Below, piece by piece: positions 11,122 to 22,642 of a stretch of 64,000 nucleotides of DNA. The stretch spans positions 806,001-870,000 of the forward strand of contig NW_026963295.1 in NCBI RefSeq assembly GCF_036588685.1. Reading direction: 5' to 3'. Position 1 is the stretch's first letter; the number at the start of each line of letters is the position of its first letter. Source of the DNA: Mytilus trossulus. Its lineage: Eukaryota; Mollusca; Bivalvia; Mytilida; Mytilidae. A model generated the notes under the pieces. It ran no database searches, was not told the origin of the DNA, and was given only the letters and a program-made list of their open reading frames with translations. The translations under genes and the position numbers were made by a program.

Positions 11122-11250
11122 CTACTGTCATGTACATTGTAAACATTGGACAAATGACATTTTATTTTCATTTTGTTTTGTGGAACCATTGAATATTTTA
11201 GCCACTGTGATGTGAATTGTTAATATTTGACAACTCACATTTTAGTTTCA
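11122..11250 (+). repeat. Decayed tandem copies of the peptide C-terminal coding segment
   Basis: The end of the coding sequence (Cys-Asp-Val-His-Cys-Lys-Arg-Trp-Thr-Lys, 11036-11065) recurs downstream at 11126 (reads Cys-His-Val-His-Cys-Lys-His-Trp-Thr) and at 11206 (reads Cys-Asp-Val-Asn-Cys then stop). Offsets are 90 and 80 bases. The two downstream copies also share a 'cacatttt..tttcat' tail. They lie after the stop codon, so they are probably 3'-UTR or pseudo-exon material. Confidence 0.8.
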
Positions 11251-11532
11251 TACTGTTTCATTATATGTGTTAACGTTATTGCTACATGTGTATATCCGTA
11301 TATGATAAAAAAATTTTGAGGAAATGTGTGAAATCATTCAGTTGTCATTTCATTCAACTATCGTTACCAATACCTAGAACAACATTTCTTTTACAACATG
11401 AAAACAATCTTCCTAATTGCCATTATTTTAAACGTTTATATATATTCTATTGGTTGAATGAACGTTAAAGTGCAAGAATTATTAAAACATTTGCATTTTA
11501 TATAAGTGATGTATATTTTGTGCATAATATTT

Positions 11533-11538
11533 AATAAA
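11533..11538 (+). terminator. Candidate polyadenylation signal
   Basis: AATAAA 465 bases after the stop codon of cysteine-rich peptide gene 2. It is the first perfect AATAAA I noticed downstream; weak support. Confidence 0.35.
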
Positions 11539-11719
11539 CAACGAATATATTATATAAATTTCACTCGTCGATTTAATGTGTGTAATGCATTGGCAAGTGT
11601 ATCTTCCATCTTATTACTCAAAAGATTGAAATGTCATTTAATGTCAGTGACAAACATCACAATTCATGTTTCCTGTGGGTTTTAAATCCTGGCGTATTAA
11701 ATTTTAAACCTGGTACCTT

Positions 11720-12085
11720 TTTTAGCTATTATACGTGCGTTTCTCTGTCCTATATGTTCTCCCATTTATTTGTATTGTATTCCTGTCATGTAACGTTGTC
11801 ATTTTAGTGTTACATTTAACATTGGCATAAAAGCGTGATGTTTGGAATGTCACAAAACTAGGTTCAACCCACCATGTTTTCTTAAAATGTACTGTACCAA
11901 GGCAGGAAAATGGCCATTGCTTATAATAGTTCGTTTCTGTGTGTGTTACATTTTAATGTTGTGTTTCTGTTGTGTCATTGTTATATTTGAAGCGTTTCCC
12001 TCAGTTTTAGTTTGTAACCCAGATTCTTTTTTCAACCGATTTATAAGTTTCGAACAGCGGTATACTACTGTTGCCTTTTAAAAAA
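11720..12085. repeat. Dispersed repeat family R7
   Basis: Contains 'gcgtttccctcagttttag' and ends with 'gtatactactgttgcc'. This is the same element as 7440-7765 and the reverse of 19930-20320. The 79-codon open frame across it is a repeat frame, not a gene. Confidence 0.65.
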
Positions 12086-12114
12086 AAAGGTCTATGATTA
12101 GTTGAAACTCTGGA

Positions 12115-12870
12115 ATAGAAGGGGCAAAAGATACCAAAAGGGACAGTCAAACTCATAAATCGAAAATAAACTGACAACGCCATGGCTAAAAAGAAAAGTC
12201 AAACAGATAAAAATGAGAATGTAAATGGGGAAAGAGTCAAAGAGACAACAATCCGACCATAGAAAAGACAACAGCAGAAAGTCAACAAAAGGTCTTAAAT
12301 GCAGCGAGAAATTCCCGCACCCGGAGGCGTCCGTAAGCTGGTCCCTAAACAAATATATGTATACTAGTTCAGTGATAATGAACGCCATACTAAACTCCAA
12401 ATTGTACACAAGAAACTAAAATTAAAAATAATACAAGACTAACAATGTCCAGAGAATCCTGACTTGGGACATGCACAAAAATGCGGCGGGGCTAAAAATG
12501 TTTATGAGATCTCAACCCTCCCCCTATACCTCTAGCCAATACAGAAAAGTAAACGCATAACAATACGCACATTAAAATTCAGTTCGAGAGAAGTTCGAGT
12601 CTGATGTCAGAAGATATAACCAAAGAAAATAAACAAAATGGCAATAATACATAAATAATATCAGACTACTAGCAGTTAACTTACATGCCAGCTCCAGACT
12701 TCAATTAAACTGATTGAAATAGTATGTCTTCATCATAGGAATATCAGACACAATCCTTCCAGTGATGGGTCCAGTATCATACCATCATATCATGTATGAG
12801 AAGAACATAACTGGTTTTTAAATTAATGTGTCTAGTTCCGATGCAAAGACCCTATAAGTTAATTAATATT
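12115..12870. repeat. R2 fragment followed by dispersed repeat R6
   Basis: R2 core at 12115-12200. From about 12205 a different family starts with 'gagacaacaatccgaccat' and continues with 'ttcccgcacccggaggcg' and 'ccagctccagacttcaatta' to about 12870. A shorter copy of its first part lies at 23085-23175. No coding capacity. It is a family I associate with mussel genomes. Confidence 0.65.
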
Positions 12871-13039
12871 AACGCCAAAATATGCAATCTTTAGTGACCT
12901 GACAACAGTATCTGAAATATCTGAACGTAAAACAAGTTGAGCTATATTTACGAATGATGGTAAAGTTGAATGTTGATATATTTGCTGCAACTGTAAAGCC
13001 TTCTTCTCTAATGAGAAAGGTAAATAAGTTAGATATACT

Positions 13040-14585
13040 TACTGGAGGTGTGATGAGATGATTGAGGCTGTTAATTTTCTCCTTGATAATATTTACATAC
13101 GTTTCGGCACCAAAGTTTATAGACAGGTTGTAGGTATCCCCATGAGCACTAATTGTGCCCCTTTAATAGCAGACTTTTTTTTTGTACAGTTACGAATCAC
13201 AGTTTATGACTAAACTCAGTAAAGACCCGTCGAAATTGCATTTAATTGATAAATTCAACAACACTTACCGTTATCTTGATGATATTTTTTCGTTAAATAA
13301 TCAAGAATTTTCTCAATATACTGCTGAAATTTACCCCAAGGAACTTCGGTTTTAAACGGGAAACTACACGCTAAAATTTACGACAAAAGAGACGATTTTT
13401 CGTTCCCTATTGTAAATTTTCCATTTTTAGATGATGATGTTCCTTTGGCACCATCTTACGGTGTTTATATTTCACAACTAGTTCGCTATGCCCGTGTCTG
13501 TTGTGACGTTTTTTTATTTTAGCGAACGCAACCTATGTATTACTGGTAAATTATTAAATCAGGGATATCGTTACCATTAATTACTTAAAACCTTTACTAA
13601 ATTTTTCCCTAGATATAAATATTTGGTTTTGAAGTTTGGTTGTACCTGTAAAAAACTTATTTCAAACGGGATAGCACATCCTCATTTTTACAGAAATGTT
13701 GTTAACCGTGCCCGGAAATTTAGAAATGATCCATGTAAACTTGTTGCTCCTTTAAATAAACTTATTCTTAAAGGTTACCTATTCAACACTGTGATAAGAT
13801 CATTGAATATTGTTTTTATTGATATAAATATTGACTCTATTATCAGTAGATTAAAAGCTAAATATTACTAGTATGTTATATCCTATACATTTTCATGGAT
13901 CTACAATCTGTCGATACCTTTAACTTGGCATTGCGCAAGGTCATGTTTTTCTCTGGCTGTTTATGACGTCTTTACACTAATTCCATTGTATGTTGGATGT
14001 GTACGGATTGATTGCTTAGTCTTAGAGGCATGATTTTTTATTAGTTGTTAATGGCTTTGAACTAGCTGTCAGATAACTGCGAGTACTCTCAAATCTGTGC
14101 ATTGTGTCTTTTTGTGTCGGGATGTATAAGTACCCGGCCACGTCCACTTTTATTTTTTGTCTATCTGATGAGTTAAGCCTTTTTCAACTGATTTTTATAG
14201 TTCGTTCTTATGTTGTACTGTTATACCACTGTCCCAGCTGGTTAGGGGAAGGGTTGGAATCCCGCTTACATGTTTAACTCTGCCGCATTATTTATGAATG
14301 TGCCTGTCCCAAGTCAGGAGCCTGTAATTCAGTGGTTGTCGTTTATTTATGTGTTACATATTTGTTTTTCGTTCATTTTTTTACATAAATAAGGCCGTTA
14401 GTTTTCTCGTTTGAATTGTGTTACATTGTCCTATCGGGGCTTTTTATAGCTGACTATATGCGGTATTGGCTTTGCTCATTGTTGAAGGCCGTACGGTGAC
14501 CTACAATTGTTAATGTTTGTGTCATTTTGGTCTTTTGTGGATAGTTGTATCATTGGCAATCATACCACATCTTCTTTTTTATATT
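13040..14585 (+). mobile_element. Decayed reverse-transcriptase retroelement with its 3' tail
   Basis: Read with frameshifts, 13050-13870 encodes a reverse-transcriptase palm. It has a G-I-P-M-S-T-N-C-A-P-L segment (about 13127-13160), the catalytic Y-L-D-D-I-F (about 13272-13290), and downstream 'FPIVNFPFLDDDVPLAPSYG'. Further on are a cysteine-containing segment and NGIAHPHFYRN. A one-base shift in the T run near 13175 and stops near 13354 and 13521 show it is dead. The motif style resembles Penelope-like elements, but that assignment is tentative. A long non-coding 3' part follows to 14585, ending in the tail found dispersed as family R1. No complete 5' part is present. Confidence 0.75.
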
Positions 14586-14609
14586 ATACCGATGATAAAA
14601 TTTAGTAAA

Positions 14610-14775
14610 TGTTTTGACTAGTTCGTTAAAATCTAAAACATTGTTACATACACGAGCGAATCGTACAAGTTGAGATATACAAACACGTAAGATGGTGACA
14701 AGGGAACGTCACCATCTAGAAATTTAAAATTATTGATAGGAAATGAGAAATCCTCTATTTTAACTTTTAATAGTA
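14610..14775 (-). mobile_element. Second reverse-transcriptase fragment
   Basis: The minus-strand translation contains IEDFSFPI followed by FLDGDVPLSPSY, matching the corresponding segment of the element at 13040-14585. It is a short decayed piece of the same family in opposite orientation, followed on the plus strand by an R2 copy at 14755-14890. Confidence 0.65.
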
Positions 14776-16650
14776 CACAAGACACAACATAGAAATAAAG
14801 ACTTAGTAACACGAATCTCACCGAACTAGGGGTGATTTCATGTATTAAGGAAGGGTAAGCAGATCCTGCTCAACACGTGGCACCCGTCGTACGCGTGTTA
14901 ACACGACTTATCTTAATAGACCCAAGTCACCGATAAATGTCTGTTGTCGTTTCGTGCTTGAAAATCAAAAGCATTGGATTCAATAATACAAAGCACAACA
15001 TATAAATAGTAAAATGGTATAGTATGGGTACTTCTTCATACGAACAACGGTTAATCAATTTCACAAAATATAAAAGTGAAATAGTCTTTGAAGCATGACT
15101 GTGAATAGTCAATACCATTAGTATGTTATTACAATGTATGTGAACGAAAGGCAATGGATAACAAACATTTGAGGTGTAATACCACAAAATCATTGTATGT
15201 CACATCCGGTTGGATCTGAAAAATGGTTGAAACAAATGTTCCCTTTAATTTAACAGTTGTAGGGGGTAAATCCCGCATTTCAATGCAGAAATCATTTCTT
15301 ATTCGTAACGTGAATATATATAAAGTGTATCAAAGCGCAATCGTTTTTTGTTTGGTGCTTTTGTAAAACATTTTGGAAACTTGAAGTTACACGGTTGCAA
15401 GCTTGTACACAGGAAAAAAGGGGTGAAAATTTGATTGTTTAACTTGAAGTGATAGTTATTATTTTTATGCAATGACATTTTGACTGTTTGCTGGACAGGA
15501 TAGAACTTTACTCATGCCAAGTATTTATCTACTAGTATTTGAAACAAAAAGGAATTCTGCATCATTTTTTGAAATTAAAAGAACAAATGTACAAAGACTA
15601 ATTGTGAAAAATCAATTGTGGTATTGAATACGTCGCTGAAGATTTTTCGACGATATTCGTCGTAAGCGAGGTAAAAACAATTGTAAAATCGGTGTGTTTT
15701 CGGCACTTTATACGTTTTTGGGTAAGAAGGAACATGGCAGTCAAAAGATACCAAAGGGTCATTGAAATGAAAGGACAACGCCAAGTCTAAGAAAGAAACA
15801 GATAGACAGACAAACAATAGTACACAAATACAACCTTAAGACTGAGCAACAAAAACACAACCTAAAGACCGAGCAACACAAACCCCACCAAAAACTAGGG
15901 ATAACGTATGTGTTCTAGGGCGTACCACATCACATGTTAAATGAATAAACAAACAAGAAAAATTCATTTCCCGCAAAAAAATCCAATGGTTTTTTTTTGT
16001 TTGTTTACTGTACTATCAATTTAAAAACGAATGAAAGAAACTGTCTATTTTTAAACAGAGTAGCAAATATACTTAATAAGGTGTTACATGTACTTTCATA
16101 TGTTATATAATTACTGCTTATCACGTAGTATGATCGTGGAAAATGCAGTTACCCTATTGTTAGTTTCCGTGTATATAATTGTAGTGCAGCTTTACTACAA
16201 TGATACCACTTAAATCGTAATTAGAATTTCATGGGCGAGGGTATGGTTAGGTGGACAATGACATTTTTATTATTCATTTTTTTTGCTATGAAAAGGGAAA
16301 ACAAATACAAACGACAATAGCGTGACGAATTCAGGCAAGGAAAAACGACTGATGTTTTTTTTCTGCAGACATCCTCATACATTATAGCAGTTTCAATTAA
16401 CCGCTAATCGAACATCGTCAGTATTTTATAAGAATATATTATAAGAATACTAGAGTTGAAATAATCGTAATTGAAACTTTTCACTCAGAAATGATAGACA
16501 GAATAGATGTAGTGTATTGAATAGAATACAAAAAAGTGAAAAATAATCTTATTTTCGTGAGTTTGATGCTCTTTTCTGAATTAAACATAATCACGCTAAA
16601 ACTGAGCATTTGGAAGTCAGTAATCATGTATAAATACGTATAATTAGTTA
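14776..16650. other. Non-genic stretch with R2 copies
   Basis: R2 copies at about 14755-14890 and 15735-15930. The rest is AT-rich sequence; frames at 14927-15193 and 15575-15817 have no recognisable protein signature or splice context. Confidence 0.5.
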
Positions 16651-16654
16651 TCAA

Positions 16655-16830
16655 ATGTACCAAATTTGATATGCCAGACGCGCGTTTCGTCTAAATAAGA
16701 TTCAATAGTGACGCTCAGAGCAAGTTAGTTAGAAAGCCAAACAAGTATAGAGTGGAAAACATCGAGAACCCAAAATTTCCAAAAAGTTGTGTCAAATACG
16801 ACTTAAGTACATGTAAAGTATCCCTAACAT
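16655..16830. repeat. Dispersed repeat family R4
   Basis: The core 'cagacgcgcgtttcgtct' is followed by 'gtgacgctcagagc' and ends near 'gtgtcaaatacgactta'. The same element is at 18015-18190 and, reversed and partial, at about 1375-1460. Confidence 0.7.
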
Positions 16831-17920
16831 AAAAACTTCGTCAGTGGTTCAAATAATTCATACTTTAGCAAATAGTTCATTTATAGAATTACCAAACAAT
16901 TGGTATTCCTGTATCCACATCGATGTACTGACTATAAATTAAGTAGCTTAATTACCACATGTAGCAATATATTTTGTAGAAGATTAAGTATTTTTTTACC
17001 CATCAAATCAGAAAACGTATAGTAGATCTATTTGGATGTAGGTTATTATGTTAAAAGAACTAAAGACATCGACACACCAAACGAATACAGGCTATGAAAA
17101 CAAAAAAAACAATCATAACGAACAAGGACCATGAAAAGAAAGTACAAAGCCCAACGACAAAAGCCTAACGAACTCAAGCTGTAAAAAAACTGTTGACATT
17201 TTAATACATTTTAGCAGTAGGTCCAAGGACACAGTTATCACGAATATAGTCCCTAGTGTAAACAGTGTATAACTTGCATGTTTTATTTGATACACTTTCC
17301 CAATTTATTTCTTGATATCAAATGCATAAAATATTAAGTAGGCGGATGTAATTACATGTTAAAAAAAATGGGTGCTGAATCTTTATGTTAAGTAGTGATT
17401 TGGTCCAGTTCAAAAAGGTCAAGTTTTATCACGTCTGAAGCTCTTCAAACTGAATTTTACACACCCCCTTAACAAAGAATTGTCAATATTTTGAGTTAGA
17501 GCTGGTAGAATTTCCTATAATTTTGATATTATTTGTCTCACTTGTACTACACTACACTGTAAAAATCTTTTTGAGAAAGAGCAGGTGCGATTTGTTTAAT
17601 TTGAATTTATTGTCTAAAAGAAATGCACTACGAAATAACTGTGTTCTCGGGCCAGTACTAACACCAAGCTAATCGTGATGGTCAAGCATAGAAATAATCG
17701 GAATTGAAATTTTTCAATCAGAAATGATGAAACGTAGTATCAAGATATAGGTTAATGTGTTAAAAGAACTAAAGACAACGACACACCTCTTAACTACTTA
17801 GTATGTGATCTAAGATATATAATAATAGAATGTAAACACGGAAATGACTGATCCGGTGGCCACTTAGAAGATAAACAGATATACCTATCTTCTTCCGGAC
17901 ATTTCCTGTAGTATATCATT
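16831..17920. other. No recognisable gene
   Basis: AT-rich. A 'ttaaaagaactaaagacat' phrase at about 17050 recurs at about 17760, indicating an old duplication. No exons are supported. Confidence 0.45.
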
Positions 17921-17923
17921 ATA

Positions 17924-18575
17924 GTAAACAATAAGTGACCTCCATAAACCCTCTGGAATGTAGTTCAGTGTCAGCCGTAGTAAAGTAAATAAAAAATGTG
18001 TCTATAATAGTTTTCAAAGGTACCAGGATTATAATTTAATACGCCAGACGCGCGCGTTTCGTCTACATAAGACTCATCAGTGACGCTCATATCAAAATAG
18101 TTAAAAAGCCAAACAAGTACAAAGTTGCAGAGCATTGAGGACCAAAATTCCAAAAAGTTGTGCCAAATACGGCTAAGGTAATCATAATACACGGTTATCA
18201 CGCACAAGCTAGGATAAATTTACCTAGGGAATGTAATCCCAAACTTTACAAAAGAATACTGTAAGCAATACATATATTTTGGGTTATTCGTGTTATGCAG
18301 CCTTTTGATATGTTAAACAATAAGTGACCTCCATAAACCCTCTGGTATGTAGTTCAGTGTCAACCGTAATAAAATAAAATAAGACAAGAATATGTCTCTA
18401 GATATAGTACACGGGTGCCCCAGTCGCTTTCTCATTTTCTGTGTGCAATGTAACGTGCAATTGCGGTTTAAACTCTAAGTTGACATTAAAATTAGAAAGA
18501 TTTTAGTGAACAATAAGTGATCTCCATAAACCCTATGGTATGTAGTTCGGTGTCAGCCGTAATAAAATTTAACAA
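17924..18575. repeat. Three copies of a ~65-bp motif interleaved with R4 and R5 repeats
   Basis: The motif 'aacaataagtgacctccata' followed by 'aaccctctgg' and a 'gtagttcagtgtcagccgta' end occurs at about 17924-17990, 18312-18378 and 18505-18572. An R4 copy at 18015-18190 sits between copies one and two. The start of an R5 copy (18380 onward) sits between copies two and three. Confidence 0.7.
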
Positions 18576-18710
18576 GAATGTTTCCATAGTTCTCTCATTA
18601 TGTTGACGAAACACTCTAAACAAAAACTTGAATCGGGACAGACGGACGAACTAAAGGACGCGCACTGGCCAAAAGAAAATACCTCTAAGTGGGGCATCAA
18701 ACTTGAAAAC
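18380..18710. repeat. Dispersed repeat family R5
   Basis: A 'acacgggtgcccca' start, 'ggcattaaaattag'-like middle and 'gacagacggacgaac' to 'gtggggcat' end identify the family. Longer copies are at 28345-28885 and 34525-34770. It is interrupted by the third copy of the 65-bp motif. Confidence 0.65.
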
Positions 18711-20960
18711 AACGCTTAATATTTACCTTCACCAGGAACGCTCAAAGCTGAATATTTGAATGCAAATGTAATTTTAAAACAGGAACACTTAGAAGTTAAT
18801 TCCATCGAAATTGAACTCTGCTATAAAACCAGGTTTTATCCACTATTTTCTACATAAGATAATTTTTCTCGGAGTAATGTAATTTATTTTCATAATTTAC
18901 TTTTTCCTGTGTTTCTTCTTAATTGATTTTTTTATGAACAGACAATTGCTACTTAAATGGTTTGTTATAAATTCTACTGTTGAAGTGTTTGTGCTTATAG
19001 TCAAATGATCAGTATGAATAAAACTCACCAAAGATGATAATCTTAGAACGTCACTAAGTCAGCTGGGCTACATGAAAGGCAACCTAATATGATGCTGTAA
19101 AGCACCGTGGGAAAGCATCGGGAGTTATCTTGCATTAGGGTAAATATGCAAGGGGAATGAGTGTCCGGAACGTTACAAATAATGCTGTAAGCAACATACA
19201 TATTCTGGGTTTGACTTAGTATTTTTTTAAGGACACGGAGTCATGCGACTTTTATCGTAGCTTCCGAATAAAACTCCATATGCAGACTTTTGATATCAAT
19301 TGTCAGTCGTTTATTGAAGTCGGACGTATCCACGTCAGAGGTTTAGCTAGCTTAATCCACCATTTTCGAAATAGGAATATGCCTGTAAAGTCATGAATAT
19401 GGCAGTTGTTATCCATTCGTTTGATGTGTTTGAGCTTCGGATTTTGTCATTTGATTTTCCGTTTTGAATTACCCTCTGAGTTCGGTATTTTTTGTGATTT
19501 TATTTTATATCCTTGAGTACAACCTTCAGTAAACCTCTATCCAGAAGTTGAATAATACATTTTTATTCTAATATACGTTTTGTTCTCATAAACTAAATGT
19601 AGAAGCGTGAAAGGTAACATACCAGATTTATCAAATAATAGTAAAAAGTAAAATGACCCAAATATCGAAAGCTTAAGAATTTTCAAAAGTCCCTTATCAA
19701 TGGCAAAAATCAAAAGCTCAAACGCACTAAAAATAATGGAAAACAAATGTCTTTTCTTGATTTAGTAAAATGCATATAGAAAATAGTGGTCTCAACCTTT
19801 TTTTATATCTAGCTAAACTTCTCACTTGTCTGTCAGTCGCATATAATTCTTTTATATTGGTAATAATGTTTGAGCAAAAAATACAGACATAAGAGGTACA
19901 AAAGTCAATAGCAGGGCAATATCAGTCAACACTGTGTTATAAATAAAGGCAACAGTAGTATACCGCTGTTCAAAACTCATAAATCCATGGACAAAAAACA
20001 AAATCGGGGTAACAAACTAAAACCGAGGGAAACGCATTAAATATAAGAGGAGAACAACGACACAACACTAAAACGTTACACACACAGAAACGGAACAAGC
20101 ATCAGACAAAATCCCACGAGAATAACAAATATAACATCAAAACCAAATACATGAATTGGGGATAGACAAGTACCGTGACACGTCTTATCGCAATGTGAAT
20201 TTACACTCAAAAATTAGAGAAAACAAACGACGCAACGTTAAAATTTTACACACACAGTGAGAACGAAAAATACTATAACAATGGTACTGTAACAGGATAA
20301 ACTGTCAAACAAGTGAGAGGTTTCGCTATTTATAACATTGGGTTCAATTCACTATTTACTACATAAAAATATGTCTGTACCAACTTAGTTACTAGTACTT
20401 GGCAGTTGTTATCAATTCGTTTGATTTGTTTGAGCTGGAAATGTATTTTACCACTTGGTTGGGACTTTCAGTTTTAAGTTTTTCTTGGTGTTCGATATTT
20501 TTATCATTGTACATTTGATAATCTTATACCAACTATGTAAAAAAGGCAAACAAAATGGTGTAAAAAAAAGAAACAATTCAATGAGTTTGCCGTCGTAAAT
20601 CTGGGGGTTTGACGGTCCCTTTTTAAAAATATTGTAATACTAGTATTTTTTTTTTAAATTTTACAACAAAACAATAAAAAAGAGTAGTTTGATAATTATT
20701 TCTTTTAGATTATCAGTATTTTTATAATAATTATTATAATAGAATATAATTATTGATCAGGCAGAATCTTCAATATTACACCCTCGTCCTCGAGTCGCTG
20801 TAGTTCCTCTGTTTGGTAAAATCAGGCGACTGGAACGTATTTGTAAAATTGCAATTATAAAATCCGCAGTCTTTTTCGTTTATGTTGAGGTTCACGCACA
20901 TACTTGCATCTCAGATTATATCCAAAAATGAGAAATGCAGGAAACAAAATGAATGGATAT
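18711..20960. other. Non-genic stretch with R3 and R7 repeats
   Basis: R3 copies at about 19325-19500, 19640-19830 and 20300-20510, and a reversed R7 copy at 19930-20320. The last 200 bases are presumably 3'-UTR of the EF-hand gene that ends at 20962. The minus frame at 19537-19746 is inside R3. Confidence 0.55.
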
Positions 20961-20961
20961 C

Positions 20962-22398
20962 TCATAATTCGTCGTGTTCTGGTTGCATAAACTCCTCAAA
21001 TGTTATAAAATCGTCTTTATTTTTGTCATAATTCGGAAATATTTGTTTGGCAATTTCCAGATTCGCAGATCCTGGTTTAGTTGCTTGTTTTACGAGGTGA
21101 GTCACTAGCTGAAAAAACAATTACAAGCAGTTGTACTTGAATTAGAATTGAAGCAGTCCTTGGAATTAAAACAGTACTAGGAATAAAGCAGTACTTTGTA
21201 TCAAAGCAGTACTAGGAATTAAAGCAGTACTAAACATTAGAGCAGTTCTTAATATTAAAACAGTAGTTGGAATAATAAACGCTAAGAATGAAGAAAACAC
21301 TTAGAACTAAAACTCTTAATTAGAATGAAAACAGAACTAAGAATTAAAATAGCACTTATAATGCAGACACTATTTAGAATGAAAACAGCACTAAGAATGA
21401 ATCAGCACTTAGAATGAAAACAGCACTTAGAATGAAAACAGCACTTAAAATGAAAACAATATTCATAGAATTAAAACGGTATCCGTACTCAGAATTGAAG
21501 TTAATACTAAGAACTATAGCAGTACTAGGAAGTAAAGCAGTACTAAAGGTGAAGCAGTACTTGGAATGAAACAGTACTTGGAATAAAAACAACGTTTAGA
21601 ATGAAGACAACACTTAAAATAAAAACAGCACTTAAAACTAAAACCCATACTTAGTATGAAAACATAATTAGGAACTAAAGCAGTAGTTCGTATCAAAGCA
21701 ATACTACGAATCGAAGCAGTACTTAGAATTGAAGCAGTAATGAGATTTAAAGCAAAACTTAGAATTGAAGCAGTAATGACATTTAAAGCAAAACTTAGAA
21801 TTGAAGCAGTACTTAATCTTGAAGCAGTAATGGAATTTAAAGCAAAACTTAGAATTGAAGCAGTACTTAGAATTAAGGCAGTGTGCCAAGAACTGAAACA
21901 GCACTTTAAAAAAAAAATTAAAAAAAATGTAACATATGACTCAATGAATTTACTTTACTGTCAACCAAACTCGACCAAACGAATCATTGTTGTTTGTTGG
22001 CTGTTAAATGTTCAGTGGCAAATATTTCATGCATATTCAGGAAGATCGGCCATTGGAATAATGGATGATAGATGCCAATCAAATTTTCAGTTCAATGACT
22101 GTCAAACTTAATTAAAATTTTGACCCAGATATTAACACAACAAATTAGATTAAATGACATTATTCAGCCTAGCTTGTATGTGGGTATGGATGGGGTGTAC
22201 AGAATGAAGGCTTGATCTGTTAATTTATACAAATATTTTTTCTTGAAAACATACCTCATCAAAGCTGACCATTTCGTCCCCATCAGCATCCATCTTCTTA
22301 AAGATATCACCAAGTTCCTTCTTATTGGGATACCCGTCTTCCGAATTGACACATCCAATACAACCTAGCGCTAACACCAAAACCAAATATGGGGTCAT
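20962..22398 (-). CDS. ER-lumen EF-hand protein with HDEL tail, copy C
   Basis: Two-exon gene, 96 residues. Exon 1 is 22398-22255 (ATG, 48 codons, donor GTATG) and exon 2 is 21108-20962 (acceptor TTTTTTCAG, 48 codons and TGA). Residues 1-19 are a signal peptide. EF-hand 1 has loop DADGDEMVSFDE and the intron falls exactly after loop position 12. EF-hand 2 has loop DKNKDDFITFEE. The protein ends EHDEL, an ER-retention signal. In both loops the usual Gly at position 6 is replaced by an acidic residue (Glu, Asp), unlike the two neighbouring paralogues; calcium binding may be changed. The two-hand module with its HDEL end resembles the C-terminus of FKBP7/FKBP14, but no prolyl-isomerase domain is encoded nearby. 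Its intron contains the 18-bp degenerate repeat array. It is the most diverged of three tandem copies. Confidence 0.87.
21130..21905. repeat. Degenerate ~18-bp tandem repeat in an EF-hand gene intron
   Basis: About forty imperfect copies of a unit like 'gaattaaagcagtactta' fill the intron of EF-hand gene C. Near 21720-21880 a longer period appears, alternating 'gaattgaagcagta' with 'atttaaagcaaaactta'. The period of about 18 keeps frames open, giving six-residue repeats such as LRIEAV on the plus strand and FNSKYC on the minus strand. These are not considered coding. Confidence 0.85.
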
Positions 22399-22642
22399 TA
22401 CAAGTAAAAATTGTGTACTTGATTATTAATGGAATATTCAAATATTTTAAAGTTGTACTGAAATATTGCATACAGACGAGATAAAACAAATACACTCGTC
22501 TTGTAAGCCTACTTTTGAAATTGTCTAAAGATAAGATATATCGTTCCAGAAATGGACATTAGTTTGTAGTATGTACTTGATAAACTGAGATAGCATGGAT
22601 TAATCTATATTCCAAATCTGTTCCAAAACAAGCTAACGAATC

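Noticed and set aside
10816-11146. Overlapping frames of 91-97 codons on the minus strand and a second plus frame
   Set aside because: Shadows of the cysteine-rich peptide exon; they lack signal peptide or conserved spacing, whereas the sense frame matches its paralogue.
13623-13871. 82-codon frame as an independent gene
   Set aside because: It is the C-terminal piece of the decayed reverse-transcriptase element, in line with the frames upstream.
21374-22111. Open frames on both strands with six-residue repeats
   Set aside because: Produced by the ~18-bp degenerate array in the intron of EF-hand gene C.
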